From assembly GCF_009758205.1 (NCBI RefSeq), contig NZ_WRXN01000001.1, positions 248,001 to 312,000 on the forward strand: 64,000 nucleotides of DNA, read 5' to 3'. Source of the stretch: Chitinophaga tropicalis. GTDB taxonomy: Bacteria > Bacteroidota > Bacteroidia > Chitinophagales > Chitinophagaceae. Shown here one piece after another: positions 1 through 8,080 of this stretch; position 1 is the first letter of the stretch; each line of letters starts with the position of its first letter. Position numbers and translations under genes: made by a program. The notes below the pieces were generated by a model. It saw only the letters and a program-made list of their open reading frames with translations. It did no database searches and was not told the origin of the DNA.

Positions 1-47
1 CAGACCAGTTACCTCTCAAAAAGGGTTTTACCCGCCAGGAAGGTACC
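1..47. repeat. Partial copy of a dispersed CTCAAAA-type intergenic repeat
   Basis: The segment has the order GACCnGT..CTCTCAAAA..GGGTTTT..CC, which resembles the two tandem copies at 1977-2084. It is cut by the window edge, so its full extent and any hairpin partner to the left cannot be judged. It probably lies behind the gene left of the window. Confidence 0.4.
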
Positions 48-61
48 AATACGAATTTCTT

Positions 62-69
62 TACTTTTG
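62..69 (+). promoter_or_regulatory. Candidate -7 box of the gamma-carbonic anhydrase gene
   Basis: TACTTTTG fits the Bacteroidota primary-sigma -7 consensus TAnnTTTG and ends 16 bases before the start codon at 86. No clear -33 TTTG is seen at the usual distance, so this is a partial match. Confidence 0.4.
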
Positions 70-85
70 CGTTTAAACTTACTAT

Positions 86-616
86 ATGCCTGTTATCTTA
101 CCTGTAAAAGGAGTTCTGCCAGTAATGGGAAGCGATTGCTTCATTGCACCTAATGCTACTATCGTCGGCGATGTTGTAATGGGAGATCAATGCAGCGTCT
201 GGTTCAATGCCGTGATCAGGGGAGATGTGAACAGCATAGTAATGGGAAATAAGGTGAACGTCCAGGACGGCGCCGTGATCCATTGTACCTACGAGAAAAC
301 AAAGACCATTATCGGCCATAACGTATCTATAGGTCACAACGCCATTGTACACGGCTGCACTGTTGAAGATAACGTATTGATAGGCATGGGGGCCATTGTA
401 ATGGATAATGCTCATATAGGCAGCAATACCATCATTGCTGCAGGCGCAGTAGTGCTGGAAGGCACCAAAGTAGAACCCGGGTCTATCTATGCAGGCGTAC
501 CCGCCAAAAAAGTGAAAGACATCAGCCAGACCCTGATCAGCGGAGAAATAGACCGTATTGCCAACAATTACCTGATGTACTCCGGCTGGTTCAAGGGCGA
601 ACCGGACGGCAAGTAA
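86..616 (+). CDS. Gamma-carbonic anhydrase family protein (left-handed beta-helix)
   Basis: A 176-residue protein built of hexapeptide repeats, as in the YrdA/PaaY-type gamma-carbonic anhydrase family. Putative metal ligands are H66 and the pair H84/H89 in the motif GHNAIVHG, whose five-residue spacing matches the two C-terminal zinc histidines of archaeal Cam. The family forms trimers with the metal at subunit interfaces; many bacterial members have weak or undefined carbonic anhydrase activity, so the reaction is inferred. The ATG at 86 follows a -7-like box. It is followed by two very small lipoprotein genes on the same strand. The family call is firm, the activity is not. Confidence 0.9.
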   Translation: MPVILPVKGVLPVMGSDCFIAPNATIVGDVVMGDQCSVWFNAVIRGDVNSIVMGNKVNVQDGAVIHCTYEKTKTIIGHNVSIGHNAIVHGCTVEDNVLIGMGAIVMDNAHIGSNTIIAAGAVVLEGTKVEPGSIYAGVPAKKVKDISQTLISGEIDRIANNYLMYSGWFKGEPDGK

Positions 617-658
617 CATATTTTAATTATCTTGCATCTAATATTAACACCTTGCCCT

Positions 659-814
659 ATGAAAAAGTTACTATTCTTAATGGTGGCATGTGCCTTTATG
701 GCCATGAGCTGCTCTACCGAGCGTACAGGTTGCCCCAGCAATAATTTCTATGGAGCTAAAAATGTAAAGCAGAACAGATCGTCATCCAAACAGATGGATG
801 GCAGGGTATTTTAA
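659..814 (+). CDS. Mini-lipoprotein, 51 aa, first of a tandem pair
   Basis: Starting at the ATG at 659 the product is 51 residues: a lysine-led hydrophobic signal with a lipobox ending MSC, then a mature peptide of about 30 residues beginning CSTERTGCPSNNFYGA and ending in a basic, serine-rich tail. It is probably lipid-anchored in the envelope. An upstream TTG at 632 would add nine residues in front of the signal and is less likely. The next open frame, 18 bases on, encodes a second 51-residue lipoprotein with the same CxTxxTGCP..GA pattern, so the pair looks like an old duplication. I do not recognise the family and cannot name a function. Confidence 0.65.
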   Translation: MKKLLFLMVACAFMAMSCSTERTGCPSNNFYGAKNVKQNRSSSKQMDGRVF

Positions 815-832
815 TGCTTAAAGGGTCCCTAT

Positions 833-988
833 ATGCGTAGATTATTATTGTTTGTGATGATACTGTCCATCACAGGTTTATCTGCCTGCCGTACACGGAA
901 AACCGGCTGTCCTACTCCCCGCAAGAACTGGGGTGCGGAAAAATTGCTGGATGAAATGAGCGCGCCTAAGAAAAAGAAGGATCGTTAG
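833..988 (+). CDS. Mini-lipoprotein, 51 aa, second of a tandem pair
   Basis: The ATG at 833 opens a 51-codon frame closed by TAG at 986-988. The product has a hydrophobic signal (RRLLLFVMILSITGLSA) with its lipobox cysteine at residue 19, followed by RTRKTGCPTPRKNWGAEKLL and a lysine-rich end. The mature part shares CxTxxTGCP and a GA dipeptide at the same distance with the protein encoded at 659-814, and both have the same length. It ends 12 bases from the convergent 3' end of rsgA. Function unknown; the paired architecture is the main evidence that it is a real gene. Confidence 0.6.
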   Translation: MRRLLLFVMILSITGLSACRTRKTGCPTPRKNWGAEKLLDEMSAPKKKKDR

Positions 989-1000
989 TATGATTCAGCA

Positions 1001-1936
1001 TTAATATGACTCTGTCTGTAAAGATTCCAGTATAGAAGCATAGCTGACATATCTATCCACATCTATTTCCCCGGCATCTACAGCCGCTTTGACGGCACAG
1101 CCGGGCTCATTGATATGCAGGCAGTTGTTAAACTGGCACCTGCTCAGATATGGCTGCATTTCCAGGAAATAATGCGATAATTCAGTCCTTTCGATCTCCA
1201 CCACGCCAAACTCCCTGACACCAGGAGTGTCTATCAGCTGCCCGCCCTGCGGTATATCATACATTTCCGCAAAAGTGGTGGTATGCAAGCCTTTCCCGCT
1301 CCAGCCGCTTACCGCTTTGGTTCTCAGCTCAAGCCCCAGCAAACGGTTGATCAGCGAGGATTTACCCACGCCGGAATGCCCGGACATAAGGGTGATCTTA
1401 TTTTTCATAGCAGCGTTCAGCTCCTCTATCCCTTCTCCTGTAACAGCAGATACCAGCAGTACTTTGTACCCGATATCCTCATACAGGGCCTGCAAACCGG
1501 CAAATTTATCCAGCTCTTTCTCCCTGTAAATGTCTTTTTTGTTGAACACCAGGGTAACAGGAATATGATAAGCAGCAGCTGTAACCAGGAACCTGTCCAT
1601 AAAACCATTGGAAGTTCTTGGCTCTTTTACTGTACAGATCAGCATGGCCTGGTCAAGGTTAGCGGCCACAATATGTTTCTGCTTCCCTTTTTTATGAGGA
1701 GAGCTGCGTACAATGTAATTTCTTCTGTCAGCAATTTCAGTGATCATGGCATTATTGGCGGTAGCGTCTCCGTCTTCCGGTACAATTTCCACTATATCAC
1801 CCACGGCTATGGGATTGGTAGAAGAGATCTCCTCATCTATTTTCATTACCCCTTTCATACGGGCCTGGAATACTTCCCCCGAAGCCGTCTTGGCTACATA
1901 CCAGCTACCTGTTGATCTGTAAATAGTTGCTTGCAA
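1001..1936 (-). CDS. rsgA: Ribosome small subunit-dependent GTPase A
   Basis: A 311-residue circularly permuted GTPase that helps the final maturation of the 30S subunit. An N-terminal OB fold (about residues 1-75) is followed by the GTPase motifs in permuted order: G4 NKKD 132-135, G1 GHSGVGKSS 186-194 and G3 DTPG 236-239. The C-terminal zinc finger has C267, C272, H274 and C280. The start codon is TTG at 1936: a stop lies four codons upstream and the next Met is residue 27, inside the OB fold, so TTG is the best choice. A TACCTTTA box just upstream (read on this strand) could be its promoter. It is monocistronic as far as the window shows. Confidence 0.96.
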   Translation of the reverse strand: MQATIYRSTGSWYVAKTASGEVFQARMKGVMKIDEEISSTNPIAVGDIVEIVPEDGDATANNAMITEIADRRNYIVRSSPHKKGKQKHIVAANLDQAMLICTVKEPRTSNGFMDRFLVTAAAYHIPVTLVFNKKDIYREKELDKFAGLQALYEDIGYKVLLVSAVTGEGIEELNAAMKNKITLMSGHSGVGKSSLINRLLGLELRTKAVSGWSGKGLHTTTFAEMYDIPQGGQLIDTPGVREFGVVEIERTELSHYFLEMQPYLSRCQFNNCLHINEPGCAVKAAVDAGEIDVDRYVSYASILESLQTESY

Positions 1937-1976
1937 ATGATAGTTTTATATTGAGGCTGTAAAGGTATTAAATATT

Positions 1977-2084
1977 TCTCCGGCTGGCCGCAGGTCAGCC
2001 CTCCACTCTCAAAAAAATGGGTTTTGCCTTTATCTCCGGCCGGTCGTAGACCGGTCTCCTCTCAAAAAAAAGGGTCTTGCCTTT
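1977..2084. repeat. Tandem pair of a ~54-bp intergenic repeat
   Basis: Two imperfect units lie head to tail: about 1977-2032 and 2033-2084. Each runs TCTCCGGCyGG..CAGGTC/GACCGGTC..CTCTCAAAAAAA..GGGTyTTGCCTTT. Inside the second unit GGCCGGTC and GACCGGTC form a small inverted repeat. A related copy lies at the left window edge. The repeat fills the space between rsgA and the bat operon and its second unit supplies one arm of the terminator hairpin at 2061-2105. Confidence 0.65.
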
Positions 2085-2105
2085 GGCAAAACCCATTTTT
2101 TTGAG
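2061..2105 (-). terminator. Long hairpin terminator behind batA
   Basis: The arm CTCAAAAAAAAGGGTCTTGC (2061-2080) pairs almost perfectly with GCAAAACCCATTTTTTTGAG (2086-2105) around a short loop. Read from the bat operon on the minus strand, the hairpin is followed by a T-rich stretch built into its own distal arm. Confidence 0.75.
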
Positions 2106-2126
2106 CAGTTTCCTCTGTAAATATTC

Positions 2127-3137
2127 TTACGGAAGACTTCTGAATACAGTATATCTCAATACCACTTCCAGCAGGATACAAGCCAGCGCCAGTATAGCAA
2201 ACGGGAAGAAATGCTCCGCAAAACGCTTGTAAGACGTGATCTCTACTTTCGTTTTTTCCAGCTGATCTATCTCTGCATAAATATTTTCCAGGTCCTTATT
2301 ATTGGTAGCACGGAAATACTTACCCCCCGTCTCGCTGGATATCTTCTTCATGAGCGGTTCATCCAGCTGCACATCCTGCATCTGCATCTGTATAGTGCCG
2401 TCAGGCATAGTAACCGGAAAAGGCGCCTTCCCCATAGTCCCCACTCCAATGGTATATACCCTTATTTTGAAAGATTTATCTATTTCCAGCGCCGTCAGCG
2501 GATCTATCAGACCAGTATTATTCACACCATCCGTAAGCAGGATGATCACTTTGCTTTTAGCCTTGCTGGTACGAAGACGGTCAACCGAAGTAGCCAGTCC
2601 CATACCTATAGCAGTACCATCCTGCAACATACCACTCTTCACCTGCATGATCTGGTTTTTCAGCACACCATGGTCTGTAGTGATAGGACATTGTGTAAAG
2701 CTCTCTCCTGAAAAGATGACCAGGCCTATACGGTCGCTGATACGGCTGTCCACAAAATCCATTGCCACTTTCTTGGCAGCTTCCAGCCTGTCGGGCCGGA
2801 GGTCCTGCGCCAGCATACTACCTGAAATATCAATAGCCAGCACAATATCGATCCCTTCACTGTCAATGCTTTCAGAAGTATTGCTGGTTTGTGGTCTTGC
2901 CAATGCTACCACCAGCGCTGTATAAGCCAGGACACGCAATACCAGCAACAGGGGCCGGAACCGCACTTTCCAGGAAACAGGCAATCCTTTCAGGCCCTGC
3001 AGGGAAGACATTTCCATAGCTACCTGCCGCTTCTGCTGCCTGGCAATGTACCAGTATACCATAAAAGGCACCAGTATCAGCAGGCCAAAACAGGCAGGGT
3101 AAGCAAATTCAATATTTTTCCAGATCGAAAAGTCCAT
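2127..3137 (-). CDS. BatA-like von Willebrand factor A membrane protein
   Basis: A 336-residue membrane-anchored VWA protein, last gene of the MoxR-DUF58-BatD-like-BatA operon. Two hydrophobic segments (about 12-33 and 62-80) precede the VWA domain, and a third (about 310-330) closes the protein. The metal-ion-dependent adhesion site is intact: D103, S105, S107 (DISGSM), T175 in QDGTAIG, and D203 in LLTDG. Bat proteins of Bacteroides and Leptospira have been linked to stress or oxygen tolerance, and MoxR ATPases are thought to act as chaperones on VWA partners; the exact role here is inferred. No batB, batC or batE follows; the unit ends at the hairpin 2061-2105. Confidence 0.88.
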   Translation of the reverse strand: MDFSIWKNIEFAYPACFGLLILVPFMVYWYIARQQKRQVAMEMSSLQGLKGLPVSWKVRFRPLLLVLRVLAYTALVVALARPQTSNTSESIDSEGIDIVLAIDISGSMLAQDLRPDRLEAAKKVAMDFVDSRISDRIGLVIFSGESFTQCPITTDHGVLKNQIMQVKSGMLQDGTAIGMGLATSVDRLRTSKAKSKVIILLTDGVNNTGLIDPLTALEIDKSFKIRVYTIGVGTMGKAPFPVTMPDGTIQMQMQDVQLDEPLMKKISSETGGKYFRATNNKDLENIYAEIDQLEKTKVEITSYKRFAEHFFPFAILALACILLEVVLRYTVFRSLP

Positions 3138-3218
3138 TTATTAATAATAATTTCTCTTTACAAGTACATCTGTAGGTATTAGCCAGGCATAGCCAGGCTG
3201 AAGCGCTATCAGTTCATC

Positions 3219-4202
3219 CTACTTTGCAGGCTGCCTGGCTTCTTCCGTTCCTTCTGCAGCAGTGTCCTTCACCGCCGCCGGCTTGGTCCACTCCACAATT
3301 TCCCGTGCCTGTACCATTGCATTTGCATGCTCTTCAGGAGTAGGCGCCAGTTTCGCAAACTTTGCAAGGTCTGCCAGGCTTAACAACGTACGAAGCTTAT
3401 CACGCTGCTGATTCAGAATAGTAACAGGCTTGATATGCTGTAACAGTTCTTCCGTTGTCTGTTCAAGCGCCGGTATATTGAACTGCTGTTCAAAATAGCC
3501 GCGCAGGATATCTGTTAACCTGGTGTAGTACTGTTTGATATCTCCCTGCTGCCATACTTTCTCTTCCTGTAATTGCTGCAGTTGTTGCAGCGCTATCTCA
3601 TAAGGCGGTGTAACCGGCACAGGAGGCGCTACAGCCACTTTCTTCGGCTTGCTGCGGAAATATATGAACAACCCTACGCCTATCAGTGCTACAGAGATAC
3701 CTATGGCAAAATACAGCCAGTAGTCCCAGAAGCTCCAGCCTACAGTACGTACAGCCTTGATAGGTTTGAATGCCTTTGTAGTATCTACAGTAACAGTGTT
3801 GACATCAATGCTCAACGGCCCGGTAAAAGCAGAATCAGCCACATTGCCGTTCATTACCTCAAACTTCAGCGCAGGAATATCCCATCTGCCGGAGTCAAAG
3901 CTGGTAAGCACAATAGTCTGACCAAACAACTGTGTACCGGAAACAATAGAAGTATCCAGGGCAGAGCGGCGTACTACTTCAAAATGCCCGAATGAATCAG
4001 GCACCTGTGGAAATACAACGTTCACTCCTTTCTGTGGTACAGAGGCGGTAAGACGCAGCTGTACCTGTTCTCCCAGCCGTATCCTGTCGGTGTCGGCAGA
4101 AGCCTTTACTTCCACCTGCTGGGCCAGGGAAGCTAAAGGAAAGAAAACTGCTCCCAGCAGGGATAATAAAAAAAGACGTTTAACTATTATGAGTTTACCC
4201 AT
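3219..4202 (-). CDS. BatD-like membrane protein of the MoxR/VWA cluster
   Basis: A 327-residue protein with a signal peptide ending near SLAQ (residue 28), an extracytoplasmic beta-rich domain of about 140 residues (QVEVKASADTDRIRLGEQ..), one membrane helix (about 165-185, YWLYFAIGISVALIGVGLFI) and a cytoplasmic helical tail. The layout resembles the N-terminal domain of BatD joined to a tail like those of DUF4381-type proteins that often lie in MoxR clusters. It sits between the DUF58 gene (26 bases upstream) and batA (81 bases downstream). It probably links cytoplasmic MoxR/DUF58 partners to the envelope. Family placement is moderate, by context and domain order. Confidence 0.7.
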   Translation of the reverse strand: MGKLIIVKRLFLLSLLGAVFFPLASLAQQVEVKASADTDRIRLGEQVQLRLTASVPQKGVNVVFPQVPDSFGHFEVVRRSALDTSIVSGTQLFGQTIVLTSFDSGRWDIPALKFEVMNGNVADSAFTGPLSIDVNTVTVDTTKAFKPIKAVRTVGWSFWDYWLYFAIGISVALIGVGLFIYFRSKPKKVAVAPPVPVTPPYEIALQQLQQLQEEKVWQQGDIKQYYTRLTDILRGYFEQQFNIPALEQTTEELLQHIKPVTILNQQRDKLRTLLSLADLAKFAKLAPTPEEHANAMVQAREIVEWTKPAAVKDTAAEGTEEARQPAK

Positions 4203-4228
4203 GTTAATACTTGCTCAGCTTTAAACTA

Positions 4229-5095
4229 TCACCTGTTCACGAAAAATGACTGCAGGGCCTTTACATAATCTTCATCCGTACGGATGCTGATCAGTTCTGC
4301 ACCACTTTTCAGGAAGGAATTACGGCAATACTGTACATGCTGCTGGAATTGCTGTGAGTAGTACTGTTGCACTCTTTTGTCTGAAGAATCTACCCACTGA
4401 CGACCGCCCGTTTCCAGGTCGTTCATCTGTATAAGCCCGACTGAAGGCAGTTCCTTGTCGCGCTGGTCATAAATATGTACACCTACCATGTCATGCCTTT
4501 TAGATGCAATGTTAAGTGCATCCTGGTAGGCATGGTCTGTCAGGAAATCGCTCATCAGGAAAACAATACTCCTCTTTTTAGCGGCATTGTTGAAGAAGCG
4601 CAGGGTTTCCTTGATATTGGTGCCTTTACGTTTGGGCTCGAAAGAGATCAGCTCACGGATGATAAAGAGGATATGTGATTTACCTTTCTTGGGCGGAATG
4701 TATTTCTCTACTCCGTCACTGAAAAAGATCACACCTACTTTATCATTGTTATTGATAGCAGAGAAAGCCAGTACAGCACAGAGCTCCGTCATCATGTTGC
4801 GTTTGTTCTGCTTGGCTGTGCCAAAGACAGAGCTCTCGCTCACATCTACCATCAGCATCACGGTCAGTTCACGCTCCTCTTCAAATATCTTCACATAAGG
4901 ATGGTTGAACCGCGCTGTCACATTCCAGTCTATAGACCTGATATCATCCCCGAACTGGTATTCCCTTACTTCACTGAAAGACATACCACGTCCTTTGAAC
5001 GCGCTATGGTACTCCCCGGAGAAGATATGGTTGGAAAGCCCCCTGGTTTTGATCTCCAGTCGCCTGACCTTTTTAAGTATTTCTGCAGTATCCAC
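4229..5095 (-). CDS. DUF58 domain-containing protein
   Basis: A 288-residue cytoplasmic protein with the DUF58 signature GRGMSFSEVREYQFGDDIRS and DWN at residues 35-58, followed by a VWA-like fold with a MIDAS-like D84-x-S86-x-S88. DUF58 proteins are regular partners of MoxR AAA ATPases and VWA proteins. The start is GTG at 5095; a stop lies four codons upstream and no ATG precedes the conserved region. It lies 35 bases behind moxR and 26 bases before the BatD-like gene, so all four genes are likely co-transcribed. Confidence 0.9.
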   Translation of the reverse strand: MDTAEILKKVRRLEIKTRGLSNHIFSGEYHSAFKGRGMSFSEVREYQFGDDIRSIDWNVTARFNHPYVKIFEEERELTVMLMVDVSESSVFGTAKQNKRNMMTELCAVLAFSAINNNDKVGVIFFSDGVEKYIPPKKGKSHILFIIRELISFEPKRKGTNIKETLRFFNNAAKKRSIVFLMSDFLTDHAYQDALNIASKRHDMVGVHIYDQRDKELPSVGLIQMNDLETGGRQWVDSSDKRVQQYYSQQFQQHVQYCRNSFLKSGAELISIRTDEDYVKALQSFFVNR

Positions 5096-5130
5096 CGGTA
5101 ATGATTAAAATGAATAATGATTGCTAGCTA

Positions 5131-6132
5131 TCAAGGTACTTCCACTGCGTTCAGTATCTCGCTGAGAATATTCTCGCTGGTCACGTTCTCCGCTTCTGCC
5201 TCATAGGTCAGACCTACACGGTGACGCATTACATCAAAGCAGATGCTGCGTACATCTTCCGGAATAACATAGCCGCGGCGTTTGGTGAAAGCATATGCTT
5301 TCGCTGCCAGCGCCAGGCTGATGCTGGCCCTTGGAGAGCCACCGTAAGAGATAAGCGGCTTCAGCTTCTGCAGCTTGTAATCTTCCGGGTTACGGGTTGC
5401 AAAAACGATATCGAGAATATAGCGCTCAATTTTCTCGTCCATATAAACTTCACGCACCAGCTTACGTGCCTCGATAATATCGTTTGGCTGTACAACAGCA
5501 TTGATAGCAGCAGTAGCCTGAGGGTTCAGGTTCTGGCGGATGATATGACGCTCCTCCTCTTTGGTAGGATAACCTATCACTACTTTCAGCATGAAACGGT
5601 CTACCTGGGCTTCAGGCAGCATATAGGTACCTTCCTGCTCTATCGGGTTCTGGGTAGCCAGTACCAGGAAAGGATCATCCAGTTTAAAAGTGGTATCCCC
5701 GATGGTCACCTGGCGTTCCTGCATGGCCTCCAGCAGGGCACTCTGTACCTTTGCCGGGGCACGGTTTATCTCATCCGCCAGGATGAAGTTGGCGAAAATA
5801 GGACCGCGGCGTACAACAAATTCGTTCTTTTGCTGGTTGTATATCATAGTACCCAGTACGTCTGCCGGTAACAGGTCGGGAGTAAACTGGATACGGCTGA
5901 ATTTTGCGTTAATAGCAGATGAGAGGGATTTGATAGACAACGTTTTTGCCAGTCCGGGAACCCCCTCCAGCAATACGTGACCTCCTGCCAGCAGGCCGAT
6001 AAGCAATCTCTCCACCATGTAGCGTTGACCTACTATCACCTTTCCCAATTCCAGGTTCAGCAGGTCCACAAATGCGCTGGCCTGGTGGATCTTTTCGTTC
6101 AGTTGACGGATATCATACGATGTATTCTCCAT
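5131..6132 (-). CDS. MoxR family AAA+ ATPase
   Basis: A 333-residue AAA+ ATPase of the MoxR class, first gene of the operon. Walker A is GVPGLAKT (57-64), Walker B ILADE (117-121), and sensor 1 lies in ATQNP (N162). MoxR proteins are proposed chaperones that mature or activate VWA-containing complexes; the DUF58, BatD-like and BatA genes downstream are the expected clients. ATG start at 6132. The 290-base gap upstream carries the divergent promoter region of the next gene. Confidence 0.93.
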   Translation of the reverse strand: MENTSYDIRQLNEKIHQASAFVDLLNLELGKVIVGQRYMVERLLIGLLAGGHVLLEGVPGLAKTLSIKSLSSAINAKFSRIQFTPDLLPADVLGTMIYNQQKNEFVVRRGPIFANFILADEINRAPAKVQSALLEAMQERQVTIGDTTFKLDDPFLVLATQNPIEQEGTYMLPEAQVDRFMLKVVIGYPTKEEERHIIRQNLNPQATAAINAVVQPNDIIEARKLVREVYMDEKIERYILDIVFATRNPEDYKLQKLKPLISYGGSPRASISLALAAKAYAFTKRRGYVIPEDVRSICFDVMRHRVGLTYEAEAENVTSENILSEILNAVEVP

Positions 6133-6340
6133 GCTTATATATAATTTACAAGTTTGCTAAAGTAAACATTCCACCGGTAAAACCCTGCACCAATCGCAGA
6201 AAAAAGCCGTTAAAATGCTGTTAATAATACAATTACGAATGATAATTTAAGAACTGCGTTCCTGATTATCAGGTCAGTACAATCGTATTTAGCCATTTAC
6301 TAATTTATAATGACTATCTGACCAAATTAATAAAGCCACG

Positions 6341-6377
6341 TGATATTTATATCATCTTTTTTTATAACGTACATTTG
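6341..6377 (+). promoter_or_regulatory. Inverted repeat and -7 box before the gene at 6424
   Basis: TGATAT/ATATCA arms (6341-6354) lie 15 bases before TACATTTG (6370-6377), an exact match to the Bacteroidota -7 consensus. The inverted repeat is where a -33 element would be expected, so it could be an operator. No TTTG -33 box is evident. The rest of the 6133-6423 gap is AT-rich with no recognised gene. Confidence 0.4.
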
Positions 6378-6423
6378 TGACCGAAACTTCTCCATATAGA
6401 GTTCATAATTAAATATTTAGAAG

Positions 6424-6765
6424 ATGCAGGATGAATTTGCGCAGCAATGGAAACGGGTAGAGGATATGCTCACAGAGCGTTTTGGCAAGACGCCCAACAT
6501 GGAAGCCATCCTTTTTTTAATAGGCATGCAGGAGCTGGGACACCTGAAAAAGAAATTCACAAAAGAACAAAAACAGGACCTCATGCATATTGCCACATGC
6601 ACCCTGCTCAGCCAGAGCGGATATTATGAGCTGGAAGGCCATGATAAGGACGGCTGGCCCCATTTCAGGGAAGTACAGGCCATCCCGAAAATGAGCATGC
6701 CCGATCAGGAAAGATTCCTGAAAGAACACATTATTGCCTATTTTGATGATCAGGAGGGACGCTGA
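6424..6765 (+). CDS. Conserved small protein of unknown function
   Basis: A 113-residue soluble, mostly helical protein with no signal peptide. Visible landmarks are LFLIGMQELGHLKKKFTKEQ in the N-terminal half and a WPHFREVQ motif after GHDKDG in the C-terminal half. It is the first of a short plus-strand run (34 bases before a GNAT gene). The composition and codon use match its neighbours, and I expect orthologues in related Bacteroidota, but I do not recognise a named family. Confidence 0.75.
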   Translation: MQDEFAQQWKRVEDMLTERFGKTPNMEAILFLIGMQELGHLKKKFTKEQKQDLMHIATCTLLSQSGYYELEGHDKDGWPHFREVQAIPKMSMPDQERFLKEHIIAYFDDQEGR

Positions 6766-6798
6766 ACCAGCGCTCCCTTCATATTATATTACAGGTAA

Positions 6799-7329
6799 AT
6801 GGCAGACTTTCATCTTATCAGCCCCGCAACCCCGGATCAGTTGCCTCTTCTTGTACAGCTGGAACAACAAACCTTCACTGAAACATTTGATGGCACATAT
6901 ACACCGGAAGATCTGGCCGCATTCCTCCAGGATAAAAAAAGCGGCCCTGCACTGCTGAAAGAAATGACGCAACCCGGCAGCAGCTACTTTATTATCTACT
7001 GCAATAACATACCGGCAGGATTCCTGAAAATAAACCTGCACCGGCAGCCCGATAGCGGAGGCCCCCTTCCCGGCCCGGTGCTGGAACTGGAAAAGATCTA
7101 TATACTCCAGGCATTCCAGGGTAAAAAACTGGGCAAACTACTCATAGAAAAAACAATGGAAATAGCCCGTAACAACCAGGTAAAAACTGTTTGGCTCGGC
7201 GTTTGGGAGCATAATCACAAAGCTTTTCAGTTCTATCTGCAACAAGGCTTCGAAAGATTCGGCGAACATGTTTTCCGTGTAGGCAACCAGGAAGATACCG
7301 ACTGGCTGCTCAAAAAACACCTACTATAA
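6799..7329 (+). CDS. GNAT family N-acetyltransferase
   Basis: A 176-residue protein with the GCN5-related acetyltransferase fold. The acetyl-CoA pyrophosphate loop is LQAFQGKKLGKLLI (about 105-118), preceded by the beta strand ELEKIYI, and motif B follows as WEHNHKAFQFYLQQGFERFG. It would transfer an acetyl group from acetyl-CoA to an amine, but the acceptor is unknown. It sits 9 bases before the cyclophilin gene. Confidence 0.88.
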   Translation: MADFHLISPATPDQLPLLVQLEQQTFTETFDGTYTPEDLAAFLQDKKSGPALLKEMTQPGSSYFIIYCNNIPAGFLKINLHRQPDSGGPLPGPVLELEKIYILQAFQGKKLGKLLIEKTMEIARNNQVKTVWLGVWEHNHKAFQFYLQQGFERFGEHVFRVGNQEDTDWLLKKHLL

Positions 7330-7338
7330 ACCATTGGC

Positions 7339-7998
7339 ATGAAAAAAACGTTACTCTCATTCTTCCTCCTGCTTACCTTCAGCGGCGCCATAGCCAAGAA
7401 CCGTAAGGTAAAAGTGATTACACCGTATGGCACCATGATCATCCGGCTGTATGACCAGACGCCAAAACACAGGAACAACTTCATTAAACTGGTAAAAGCA
7501 CACTTCTACGACAGTACGCTCTTTCACCGTGTTATCAACACCTTTATGATACAAGGCGGAGATCCGGAATCCAGGCATGCCCGGGCCGGCCAGGTACTGG
7601 GTAACGGAGATACTGATTATACCGTCCCGGCCGAGTTCCAGCTGGACCTCTTTCACAAAAAAGGAGCCCTCGCTGCGGCAAGAGACAATAACCCCCAAAA
7701 AGCCAGCTCAGGATGTCAGTTCTACATTGTACAGGGAAAATTATGGACAGATGAACAACTGGACCAGCTGGAAAATACACGCCTCGGCGGCCGTAAAATA
7801 CCGTTAGATCAAAGGGAGTATTATAAAAAAACAGGAGGCACTCCTCAGCTTGATCAGAATTATACAGTGTTTGGACAGGTAATCGAGGGACTGGAAGTAA
7901 TAGATAAAATAGCATCGCTGAAAACAGATAGCCATGATCGTCCGCTTACAGATGTTCCCGTGAAAATAAAACTGGTCCGCAAATTCATTTTCTTTTAG
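7339..7998 (+). CDS. Secreted peptidyl-prolyl cis-trans isomerase (cyclophilin type)
   Basis: A 219-residue cyclophilin with a cleavable signal peptide (MKKTLLSFFLLLTFSGAIA), so probably periplasmic. The core FHRVINTFMIQGGDP holds the catalytic arginine R64 with F69 and Q72, and SSGCQFYIVQG corresponds to the second half of the active site. An insertion between these and NYTVFGQVIEGLEVIDKI is typical of Bacteroidota members. It catalyses proline isomerisation in exported proteins. Likely co-transcribed with the GNAT gene. Confidence 0.92.
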   Translation: MKKTLLSFFLLLTFSGAIAKNRKVKVITPYGTMIIRLYDQTPKHRNNFIKLVKAHFYDSTLFHRVINTFMIQGGDPESRHARAGQVLGNGDTDYTVPAEFQLDLFHKKGALAAARDNNPQKASSGCQFYIVQGKLWTDEQLDQLENTRLGGRKIPLDQREYYKKTGGTPQLDQNYTVFGQVIEGLEVIDKIASLKTDSHDRPLTDVPVKIKLVRKFIFF

Positions 7999-8080
7999 GA
8001 GTAAACTCCCCCTGATAAAAAGCTCATAAAGTCTTTGAATAGGAATTTCCTTAATTTTACGGCCTAAAATCAAACTTGCC

